Below are positions 1-6,218 of a stretch of 11,482 nt of DNA, piece by piece (within the stretch, counting starts at the first letter, position 1; every line of letters begins with the position of its first letter). Source of the stretch: Parachlamydiales bacterium (GTDB taxonomy: Bacteria; Chlamydiota; Chlamydiia; Chlamydiales; Simkaniaceae); the NCBI GenBank assembly GCA_030641465.1, contig DAOWHK010000168.1, positions 1 to 11,482 on the forward strand, in the 5' to 3' direction. The position numbers were made by a program, and so were the translations under genes. Under the pieces are notes generated by a model. That model had not been told where the DNA came from, made no database searches, and saw only the letters and a program-made list of their open reading frames with translations.

Positions 1-423
1 CCAAGTGCTAAGCTGCGCTCTAATCTCTTCTAATGATAATCCATCAAATGTTTGCTGGTTTACGTAAGTCTGACCTCCAGGTAAACTCTTCCAGAGCGTT
101 AATGAATCTCGAATTTTTTCCGCCTCAATAAATCGCTCTAATGACACATGCGGAAAGTGAGGAGCTATATTTTTTGGAACTGACTGTAGTGTCTGCTTAT
201 AAATTTTTTTAATAACCTCTAAATCTGCATATGTTAAGGTTTGAGTGCTGTTCAAATGATAGAAAATCCGTTGCAGTTCATGGTTTACCACAGCGTTTGT
301 TTGCTCATTCCAAGCCCGTGATACCCTACTTGTCACTGCAGGAGCTCCCACGTATCTAAGTATATGTTGTTGTACCTCAGCTGAAAAAGATGAAATAGCG
401 TCTGCTTCAATTGGATTGCTCAT
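1..423 (-). CDS. F-box-like protein, C-terminal part outside the window
   Basis: An uninterrupted frame of 141 codons runs from ATG (423) off the left edge, so only the N-terminus is visible. The start has an AAAGG Shine-Dalgarno six bases upstream and a good promoter. Residues about 9-45 resemble an F-box: a helix with EVQQHILRYVG, then a short loop, then SRVSRAWNEQ, which matches the usual pattern of a Leu/Ile-rich helix followed by V-x-R/K-x-W. F-box domains bind Skp1 and recruit substrates to SCF ubiquitin ligases in eukaryotes; F-box proteins, often with leucine-rich repeats, are known in amoeba-associated chlamydiae. The residues after the F-box (LTLWKSLPGG near 110-120) recall the linker of such proteins, but no repeat is visible yet. 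Because bacteria lack SCF, a role inside the host cell is inferred. It is divergent from the cyclin-like cluster. The frame is secure; the F-box call is moderate. Confidence 0.72.
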   Translation of the reverse strand, partial: MSNPIEADAISSFSAEVQQHILRYVGAPAVTSRVSRAWNEQTNAVVNHELQRIFYHLNSTQTLTYADLEVIKKIYKQTLQSVPKNIAPHFPHVSLERFIEAEKIRDSLTLWKSLPGGQTYVNQQTFDGLSLEEIRAQLSTW

Positions 424-463
424 TTTATTACCTTTTTTTGTTTTCAACAATTAGATTGCAACA

Positions 464-492
464 AATATATCAATTAAATTGAGTGGTTGCAA
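464..492 (-). promoter_or_regulatory. Promoter of the F-box-like gene
   Basis: Read on the minus strand: TTGCAA (492-487), 17-base spacer, TATATT (469-464). The -10 lies 40 bases before the ATG at 423. The spacing is ideal for the major sigma factor and both hexamers are close to consensus. TTGCAA is repeated once more nearer the gene, which could be chance. Confidence 0.5.
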
Positions 493-536
493 CTATTAAA
501 TTAATTACTTTTTTTTAAACAAATGAGAATTACCAA

Positions 537-590
537 CTAGCGATAGATTCTGGATTGAGTAGTCATGATCGAAGGCTAGAGCAATTTAGT
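537..590 (+). pseudogene. Relic of a fourth cyclin-like paralogue
   Basis: Seventeen bases at 543-559 are identical to 2563-2579 inside the second cyclin-like gene, and the similarity continues in the same reading frame: IDSGLSSHDRRLEQF here against IDSGLSSVDQQLDQLE there. The substitutions (V/H, Q/R, Q/R, D/E, L/F) look like protein-level divergence rather than a recent copy. The frame has no start with a Shine-Dalgarno and stops a few codons later. This part of the family follows the cyclin-like motif, so the piece comes from the middle of a gene. I read it as the remains of a lost copy upstream of the existing three. The evidence is short, so a small recombination patch remains possible. 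Confidence 0.55.
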
Positions 591-628
591 TTTTGCTACT
601 TATAGGAGTCTTTATCAAACATAAATAT

Positions 629-656
629 TTTACAATTAATTACTTCTAGTTATAGT
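629..656 (+). promoter_or_regulatory. Promoter of the first cyclin-like gene
   Basis: TTTACA (629-634), 16-base spacer, TATAGT (651-656). The -10 ends 35 bases before the GTG start at 692. The position relative to the start is nearly the same as for the TATAAT boxes of the second and third paralogues. Confidence 0.45.
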
Positions 657-691
657 AAGTTGTGTTTTTTAATTGAAAAAAAGGTTTTAAT

Positions 692-1681
692 GTGGCTGCG
701 TCAGCAATTGGTAGTATATTAGCTAAAAAATTTAATGATCCTGGTTTCGAATGGCTGAGCAATCAAGAAAAATTCGAAGCAATTGAAAGAGTTTGTGTGA
801 GTTTGCTATGTTTTGAGGCGCAGCCACATAAAAAATTACAGGAAAGAGCTACAGATCTCAGCGATTTTTTTATAAATCATGCAGAAATAGCGACTCTTAC
901 TCATGAAGTGCATGACAAGATTAACACTTTATTCGATCGAATACTGAGACCTAGCAAACTTGATCTACTCTGTAAGTTTGATCCTCCATTAAAGACCGAA
1001 GGTTTTTCAAGTGTGAGACATTTGATTTTAGAGTCAATATATAGTTGTAAAAGTTGTGAAGAAGATGGACTGACTATGGTAAAATCCCTAGAGACCGATG
1101 AAATTGTACTGCTTCTTCAAGAATTTGAGAAAAAGTATCCAAAGCAAAAGCTAAGTGAAATTGCAAAGACCTTAGGTAAGAATGAGATCCAGATAGAGAT
1201 GATCGCATTATGTTATGCAATAAAAAATTGGGTAGATGAGCCAATCACAGCGGTTTCAAAGAATGCATTGCAATGGTTAAAAAGTCAAATTTCTAGCACT
1301 TGTGATCGAGTCCAAGATGGGGGATGTGAGGGCTTAAATTTACTATTTTCCTATCTTTTAAACATGAGCTTGCAAGAATTTAATCAAATGGAAATTGCAT
1401 ACTGTGAGAGCCTGCAACTTTTCAAATGTTTAAGAGAAGATAAAAGCCTTTTTGAATTAGAAGACAGTTTGCTGTATATAGAACGGTTCATTCCGAAGGA
1501 TTTCAAATCAAACCCTTCCTATTTTGTAACTCTACAAACAAGAGTTCAAAGAGTTTCAAGCTTTTTGGAGCAACAAGGTAGAGCTCAAAAAGCCGAATAT
1601 GAAGCTGCATATCAGGAATTTATAAAAATGAAACGTGATTTTCCTGAAATGACAAGCAAGAGTCAGTGCGTATTAATTTAG
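692..1681 (+). CDS. Cyclin-like protein 1, C-terminal CaaX box (CVLI)
   Basis: 329 residues, starting at GTG with AAGG seven bases upstream; an ATG two bases earlier (690) is in another frame and closes after ten codons. It is a mostly helical, soluble protein with no signal peptide or membrane segment. Residues 216-238 carry the family motif: N216, F219, S220, M225, F230-N231, M233-E234, Y237-C238. The same spacing of N, F/Y, A, N, L/M, E, F, L occurs in helices 4-5 of the cyclin box of Pho80- and cyclin-Y-type cyclins as I recall them. A helix before it (IALCYAIKNW) fits cyclin helix 3. The conserved Lys of cyclins is not evident, so CDK binding is uncertain. The last four residues, CVLI, form a CaaX box of the geranylgeranyl type, which could allow lipidation by host enzymes. 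First of three tandem paralogues with its own promoter. Gene certain; cyclin relationship inferred from motifs only. Confidence 0.72.
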   Translation: MAASAIGSILAKKFNDPGFEWLSNQEKFEAIERVCVSLLCFEAQPHKKLQERATDLSDFFINHAEIATLTHEVHDKINTLFDRILRPSKLDLLCKFDPPLKTEGFSSVRHLILESIYSCKSCEEDGLTMVKSLETDEIVLLLQEFEKKYPKQKLSEIAKTLGKNEIQIEMIALCYAIKNWVDEPITAVSKNALQWLKSQISSTCDRVQDGGCEGLNLLFSYLLNMSLQEFNQMEIAYCESLQLFKCLREDKSLFELEDSLLYIERFIPKDFKSNPSYFVTLQTRVQRVSSFLEQQGRAQKAEYEAAYQEFIKMKRDFPEMTSKSQCVLI

Positions 1682-1781
1682 TTTGTATAAACCTTTTTAA
1701 AATAATTATTAACAATTTCTAGTTATTATGTTTTATTATGGTCGAATTAAATTATTAATATATTTAAAAATATAAATTTGT

Positions 1782-1787
1782 TATAAT
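1782..1787 (+). promoter_or_regulatory. -10 element of the second cyclin-like gene
   Basis: A perfect TATAAT ends 34 bases before the ATG at 1822, inside a 140-base AT-rich gap that shows no terminator for the preceding gene. The -35 hexamer at the right distance (TATATT, 1759-1764) is poor. Its placement mirrors the other two paralogues, which supports it. Confidence 0.38.
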
Positions 1788-1821
1788 TTAATTAGTTTTT
1801 AATAAAAAAGGTTAATATCTT

Positions 1822-2943
1822 ATGTCCGTAGAAATGTTGCAAGCACTTAATAATGAGTGGCATAGAGAAATGAGAAGACTTCCGCCAAATCATAGTAACT
1901 TAGGAAGTGAAATAAAGAAACTTTCAAAACAGGTATGTAGTCCAGAGTCTATTGCTATTGTGGCTAGCTTTTCAAAGAAATTTCAAGAATTTACAGAGTT
2001 AAAACAGGCTGAGACTCAGGAAGCGTTTAATCGATTAAAGAATCGATATGTGGAGTTGGCAGGTGGTGAATTGACAGAGCTTGGTGAAGTTCGCTCTAGT
2101 ATGAGTATTATTGAACAATTCATTGCTACAAAGACCTGCTTGGATGTTGAATTTTGTAGTGACGTAATCGCATTTAGGTTACATCATGGTGCATCTTTGG
2201 ATCCAATTATTCTAAATCCTGATCCAATGATAAGCAATTTTATGGAATATTTTGCAGAGCTTGGAAAGAGTAAAGAAGAGCTTCAAGTGTTATTATTTTA
2301 TTTAACTCTGGAAAAAAATGTATTTCAGGGAAAAGGTGAAATAGAAAACTTTTTCGATAGTGCAAAGTTTGATTTGAGCGTGAATAATCCTGATGGATAT
2401 AAACAGGAACAGGTGAGAGCGTGCATACTCCTATATCATATTAAACAAGAATCGGACGATGTTACGAATTTGAACAAGGGTTTTGCAGAAGCCCTTCACA
2501 TGCCATTAAAAGATTTTAATAAAATGGAAGTTTGGTTCCTCTCGAGACTTGGTTATCTCACAATAGATTCTGGATTGAGCAGCGTTGATCAACAACTAGA
2601 TCAACTAGAAGTTCAAGATCAATTATCTCAACTTGAAGAGCTTTGTACTGACCTACAACAAAGATTCTTTCCGGGTAAATATCCTCAAATCGATATGTTT
2701 ATAAGTGAATTTCCGAAGGTTGATTTTGATAATGTTCAAGAAAGAGCCTCCCAATTCAAACACAGAGTTAGGCAGCTAACGTTAATTCTAATGAAGTATC
2801 CAGTATTGAAAGAGGATGAAGTTTTATGTATTTTGATACAGAGGTTTATTGATCGTGTTAATATGCTCTACAGTAATTATCCAGAAATTGTAACGAAAAT
2901 ACAACCTCAAGTAGAGGAGCCGTGGACTTGTGCACTGCAGTAA
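1822..2943 (+). CDS. Cyclin-like protein 2, C-terminal CaaX box (CALQ)
   Basis: 373 residues from an ATG preceded by AAGG at about ten bases. It is the best cyclin match of the three: D212-D213 (ESDDVTN) then N218, F221-A222, M227, F232-N233, M235-E236 and F239-L240. In Pho80/cyclin-Y proteins as I recall them, Asp residues sit five or six positions before this Asn, with the rest at identical spacing. A Gln/Leu-rich heptad-like stretch follows (about 252-278, including QLEVQDQLSQLEEL) and may form a coiled coil. The protein ends in CALQ, a CaaX box of the farnesyl type. Like its neighbours it has a PEI motif near the C-terminus, here followed by a 20-residue tail that carries the box. No signal peptide or membrane segment. 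A host-directed, secreted protein is the inferred role; no enzymatic motif is visible. Confidence 0.72.
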   Translation: MSVEMLQALNNEWHREMRRLPPNHSNLGSEIKKLSKQVCSPESIAIVASFSKKFQEFTELKQAETQEAFNRLKNRYVELAGGELTELGEVRSSMSIIEQFIATKTCLDVEFCSDVIAFRLHHGASLDPIILNPDPMISNFMEYFAELGKSKEELQVLLFYLTLEKNVFQGKGEIENFFDSAKFDLSVNNPDGYKQEQVRACILLYHIKQESDDVTNLNKGFAEALHMPLKDFNKMEVWFLSRLGYLTIDSGLSSVDQQLDQLEVQDQLSQLEELCTDLQQRFFPGKYPQIDMFISEFPKVDFDNVQERASQFKHRVRQLTLILMKYPVLKEDEVLCILIQRFIDRVNMLYSNYPEIVTKIQPQVEEPWTCALQ

Positions 2944-3185
2944 TGCATGGAAAGCTTTAAGCTTTTTTTGACGAGTTATGGGAGTGCTCTAAAAAGTCCA
3001 TTCCTAAGTCTTTGTCGCTCTTTTTATCAAATTTCGCAATTTTGTAAACCGCTTATATTCAGACATATGCTAGTTTGCAAAATTGAAAAATTTGATAGAA
3101 AATCTTCGAAAAATCCTTAAGTTAAGCGCCTTTCTCAACACTCCCTTACGAGAGGTCTTAAAAAAACCGAGGAAGCCATGAATTA
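2941..3185 (+). repeat. 245-bp imperfect inverted repeat, MITE-like
   Basis: The two halves form a long hairpin with matches at symmetric positions. The ends TAATGCATGG (2941-2950) and CCATGAATTA (3176-3185) match at 9 of 10 bases; GGGAGTG (2980-2986) pairs with CACTCCC (3139-3145); 3026-3049 pairs with 3073-3096 at 21 of 24 bases; the loop is about 23 bases. Both ends have an outermost TA, which could be a target duplication as left by mariner/IS630-type elements. No coding frame inside. The left end coincides with the stop codon of the preceding gene. It may also act as a terminator, since AAAGC-TTTAA-GCTTT followed by T's occurs at 2951-2969. Confidence 0.55.
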
Positions 3186-3268
3186 TTCTTGTTCTTGTCA
3201 ATAATATTAATAACAGATTGTTCTGTTGTAATCTTTTTTTTGTTGTTATTTTATAACTAACATTAGTT

Positions 3269-3274
3269 TATAAT
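3269..3274 (+). promoter_or_regulatory. -10 element of the third cyclin-like gene
   Basis: A perfect TATAAT ends 32 bases before the ATG at 3307. A TTGTTA upstream (3243-3248) is 20 bases away, too far for a standard promoter, so the -35 is weak or is TTATTT (3246-3251, 17-base spacing). The gene begins just after the inverted repeat, so it needs its own promoter. Confidence 0.4.
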
Positions 3275-3306
3275 ATTATTAAATATAATAAACAATTGGA
3301 GAAGTA

Positions 3307-4236
3307 ATGGCATCTGTAACTACATGGTCACCCAAAGCAGAATTAGATGCTTTAGAAACGAGCTTTTATGAGAAAATCGGGATTGAGAGTAAAAATAATG
3401 GGAAAATTCGTGATATCAATTGTAGAGTTGTAGGTTTGTTAGAACAAATATTTGAAATGTCAAATGCTCCCGAATTTTCCAACAGAAAAAATTGTCTTTT
3501 GGATTGTGAAAAGGAAATACTGACTTTTCAGAAAAAATTTAGATTGCAACTTTTGCAAGTAGAACAAAAAACATCGAATCAGGATCTTAACAAGCAGTTC
3601 ATTGGGGCACTTGAAGGTCTAATTGAATGGGTTATTGGATTAAATGAGCCTGAATTTAAAAAAGAACTGCTCCTTGCATTTACAGGGGAAAACCCTATTA
3701 GAGAGGCTTCTATTGCAGTAGGGGAGTCCTTAGGGTATAATAAATATGAAACGCAACTTTTTTTATTGCTGATTGCTATCAAAAATGGATTCGATTTTTG
3801 TTCTGTAGAAGTTGATAAAAAAAAGATAAAATATTTGCGATCGCAATTTAAGTCATTTATTAATCCTGCCTTTTATGAGCACCTAATTATTCCAAAAGCA
3901 CCTGATATTCATATTAATGAGGGGTTTGCACTTGCAACTAGGATGAATATTCAAGCGTTTAATCAAATGGAAGCGCAATTTCTGCATTCGACAGGGGTTT
4001 TTAAACATATTGAAGAGACAGGTAATACTCTATTTGAAATAGAGGAAGAGGTAGATCACTTAGAAACATTGGGAAAAAAAATCCATCGAATAAAATTCAA
4101 AAAAAATCGCCTTTTAAAAAAGAGGATTATATTTTTAAAGGTCTGTAGAAATCAGATAGCTCGCAACGATCCCCTTGATTCGTTTACTGCCGCGGTTGAT
4201 ATTTTTAATGCTGCCTATCCAGAAATTCCAGAATAG
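3307..4236 (+). CDS. Cyclin-like protein 3, without CaaX box
   Basis: 309 residues; ATG with GGAG five bases upstream. Third paralogue, with the family motif at N204, F207-A208, M213, F218-N219, M221-E222, F225-L226, followed by an acidic LFEIEEEVDHLE that parallels LFELEDSLLYIE in the first paralogue. A preceding helix (FLLLIAIKNG) matches IALCYAIKNW of the first and fits cyclin helix 3. Unlike its siblings it ends right after the shared PEI motif (AAYPEIPE), so the tail with the CaaX box is absent. Reading through the stop does not restore a CaaX ending. A basic stretch (KKIHRIKFKKNRLLKKR, about 258-274) is specific to this copy and could serve membrane or nucleic-acid contact. No signal peptide or membrane segment. 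Gene certain; cyclin-like nature inferred. Confidence 0.7.
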   Translation: MASVTTWSPKAELDALETSFYEKIGIESKNNGKIRDINCRVVGLLEQIFEMSNAPEFSNRKNCLLDCEKEILTFQKKFRLQLLQVEQKTSNQDLNKQFIGALEGLIEWVIGLNEPEFKKELLLAFTGENPIREASIAVGESLGYNKYETQLFLLLIAIKNGFDFCSVEVDKKKIKYLRSQFKSFINPAFYEHLIIPKAPDIHINEGFALATRMNIQAFNQMEAQFLHSTGVFKHIEETGNTLFEIEEEVDHLETLGKKIHRIKFKKNRLLKKRIIFLKVCRNQIARNDPLDSFTAAVDIFNAAYPEIPE

Positions 4237-4306
4237 TTTTTTTGTTTGGTTATTATTCCCCTTTTTTATATGAGAGGTAATAAGGAAGCAAACGGATTGA
4301 AATATC

Positions 4307-4984
4307 ATGTCATTTTCTAGAATTTTAAGAATTAATCGTTATTTATTATTTGCAAATATTATCGTTCTTTTGACATTTTTTGTTTTTTTTGTGTCACATC
4401 TATCACAAAATATTCATGGAAATGTGATTGAGGCAAATAGTATTGTTCTTAAAGGAAAAAATGGGGTGCCTCTTTTGCAGATGCAAGCTGGAGATGGAGC
4501 TGCAGTGATGATTTTTAACGATGAAAATGGGACCCCTCGGCTCCAATTTCAAGGAGGCGCACTTCCTGCCATGATGATAAAAAATGAGACAAATGATGTT
4601 GTAGGATCTCTTTTTACCTTAAAAGATGGAGGGGGAGCGCTCGGTCTTGGGGATTTTGAAGGAGATGTATCGACTTTTCTTAGAGGGGGGGCAAGTCCGA
4701 ATTTAAGCTTTTTTGAAAAATCTCCAGAGCCTAATCTATCTCTTGGAATCACAAATCACGTTCCTCACTTCCTTCTTTTTCCAAAATCTGGAAAAGATGG
4801 GATGATGATCCATGGTGGCTCGCCAACCTCCCTTGTATTTGTAGATGAGCATGGAAAAATTCCAGTCGCTATTACAAAGAGCGGCCTTAAGCAAAAAGAG
4901 TTTGAAGAAGAAGTAGAAGAAAAAGAGAAAAAATTTCTCTTTTCCTGGGATATTCTAAAAAATTCTATTTTAGAAAGACGTTAA
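4307..4984 (+). CDS. Single-pass membrane protein with beta-repeat domain, function unknown
   Basis: 225 residues. A hydrophobic segment at about 12-33 with basic residues before it (RILRINR) predicts an N-terminal anchor, the rest lying outside the cytoplasm. Residues about 40-190 consist of degenerate repeats of 15-20 residues, each a short hydrophobic strand followed by a turn such as KGKNGVP, NDENGTP or DEHGKIP. Such repeats are seen in many bacterial proteins of unknown role and probably form a beta-solenoid or stacked hairpins. The tail is acidic (EEEVEEKEKK) and may be coiled. No catalytic motif is visible. The start lacks a good Shine-Dalgarno (only GGA ten bases upstream), but no better in-frame start exists. 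It lies 70 bases after the third cyclin-like gene and ends one base from the convergent amidohydrolase gene. I do not recognise a named family. Confidence 0.65.
   Translation: MSFSRILRINRYLLFANIIVLLTFFVFFVSHLSQNIHGNVIEANSIVLKGKNGVPLLQMQAGDGAAVMIFNDENGTPRLQFQGGALPAMMIKNETNDVVGSLFTLKDGGGALGLGDFEGDVSTFLRGGASPNLSFFEKSPEPNLSLGITNHVPHFLLFPKSGKDGMMIHGGSPTSLVFVDEHGKIPVAITKSGLKQKEFEEEVEEKEKKFLFSWDILKNSILERR
4921..4975. terminator. Two A/T-rich hairpins at the convergent gene ends
   Basis: Two perfect inverted repeats lie in the last codons of the plus-strand gene: a 10-bp stem at 4921-4930/4934-4943 and an 8-bp stem, TTCTAAAA/TTTTAGAA, at 4953-4960/4968-4975. On the minus strand the first is followed by a T-rich run, so it could terminate the amidohydrolase transcript. 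The stems are almost purely A/T and the Lys/Glu codons may produce them by chance. Confidence 0.3.
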
Positions 4985-4985
4985 T

Positions 4986-6158
4986 TTATTCCATTGAGGC
5001 AATTGTTAGCCAATAGGCGACGCCTTGCCAAAAGACGGATTCATCGGGATTAAACTTTGTCGAGTGATGTCCATATGCATCGCCTTGCTTTGCTCCGAGT
5101 AGCCAAAATGAGCCAGGTTTTTTATTTAGGTAATAAGAAAAATCCTCACCAGAAAATAGTGGTTTGCACAGAGCTGTTTTAAATCCTTGGTTTTTAAGAG
5201 TGTCATTAATCAATTGATGGTTTTTTATGGGATTGATCAGTGTAGGGTGTCCTGGATGAAAGTCAAATTTTGTCATTTTTCCATGAGAATAACTATCAAC
5301 GATACTTTGGATGCGCCGTTTGATGGCGCTTAAAAATGTTTCCAGCTTTTTAGGGGATAGGAAGTTGCGCACTGAGTAGCAGACTTTTCCTTCTGCTGGG
5401 CAGATATTTACTGCATCTCCAGTGTGTGAAATAGAAGGAACGAATGCTATATGCTCATTTGGACCGAGTACTCTTAACTCAAATCCTCGAAGGGCAACAT
5501 GAATATCAGTCATAATATCGATCGCGTTTGCTCCTTGCTGGGGAAACATGACATGTCCGCCAAGACAGGAAAATTCGATAAATAGATGCCCAGCGTTTGA
5601 CATCATAATTTCGGGTCTCGAAAGAAATAGCCCACATTGATCAGTAGAAGAAATATGTAGGGCATAACAGCTATCTATATCAGAGCACACTCCTTCTTGG
5701 ACAAGTAAATCTCCACCTGATTGGATGTCTAGGACTTCTTCTGCTCGTTGCCATACAAAACGCAGATTGTTTTTTGGAATAAAAGTTTTGTTTGTTAAGG
5801 CTTTAAGGGCTCCAAGAAGCATCGCACTATGACAATCGTGACCACATGCATGCATGCATCCCGGGTGTTTTGATTTAAACGAAATATCTGCTTCTTCAAA
5901 AATTGGGAGCGCGTCCGTGTCAGATCGAAGTAAAATTCTTTTAAACGTAGGGTCTACTGTGACATCAAGCCAAATTCCACCTTGTTTCTCCGTCAATGAA
6001 GTCTCATACGGGAAATTACGGGTGATTTGATGAATTTCTTCTTTAATAAAGTTTAGAGTTTTTTCTTCCTGAAAACTTAGTTCTGGAATTTGATGGAGAG
6101 CTCTTCTAATGGTAACGGCATATTCTTGCTTGTTTTTGGCAATTTGATGATGGATCAT
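4986..6158 (-). CDS. M20-family amidohydrolase / aminoacylase-like metallopeptidase
   Basis: 390 residues, the usual length for the M20D group (hippurate hydrolase, N-acyl-amino-acid amidohydrolase, IAA-amino-acid hydrolase), which remove acyl groups from amino acids with two bound metal ions. Visible motifs: R78-S79-D80-x-D82-A-L-P; MHACGHDCH (102-110), carrying the Cys and His metal ligands; the Glu pair E140-E141 in RAEEV, catalytic base and ligand; ALHIS (H168); GEDFSYY near 345; and GHHSTKF near 370 with the last His ligand. All key residues are present, so the enzyme should be active. The dimerisation domain lies between about 185 and 300. Start ATG with AAGG five bases upstream and a near-consensus promoter. 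Substrate cannot be told from sequence; salvage of amino acids in the cytoplasm fits an intracellular parasite. Confidence 0.88.
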   Translation of the reverse strand: MIHHQIAKNKQEYAVTIRRALHQIPELSFQEEKTLNFIKEEIHQITRNFPYETSLTEKQGGIWLDVTVDPTFKRILLRSDTDALPIFEEADISFKSKHPGCMHACGHDCHSAMLLGALKALTNKTFIPKNNLRFVWQRAEEVLDIQSGGDLLVQEGVCSDIDSCYALHISSTDQCGLFLSRPEIMMSNAGHLFIEFSCLGGHVMFPQQGANAIDIMTDIHVALRGFELRVLGPNEHIAFVPSISHTGDAVNICPAEGKVCYSVRNFLSPKKLETFLSAIKRRIQSIVDSYSHGKMTKFDFHPGHPTLINPIKNHQLINDTLKNQGFKTALCKPLFSGEDFSYYLNKKPGSFWLLGAKQGDAYGHHSTKFNPDESVFWQGVAYWLTIASME

Positions 6159-6189
6159 TGAACCTTAATGAATTAAAACTATTTAAGAG

Positions 6190-6218
6190 AGTATAAATGT
6201 TTTGTCACTATATTTCAA
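6190..6218 (-). promoter_or_regulatory. Promoter of the amidohydrolase gene
   Basis: On the minus strand: TTGAAA (6218-6213), 17-base spacer, TATACT (6195-6190), ending 31 bases before the ATG at 6158. It is the best consensus promoter in the window and shows that this gene is transcribed separately from rarA. Confidence 0.6.

Noticed and set aside
690..722. ATG two bases before the GTG start of the first cyclin-like gene
   Set aside because: Its frame closes after ten codons, while the GTG frame runs 329 codons with well-spaced AAGG.
3579..3782. 67-codon minus-strand frame inside the third cyclin-like gene
   Set aside because: Shadow of the real gene; no ribosome binding site and no recognisable protein.
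4549..4752. 67-codon minus-strand frame inside the beta-repeat gene
   Set aside because: Shadow frame; its Pro/Ser richness simply mirrors the Gly-rich codons on the other strand.
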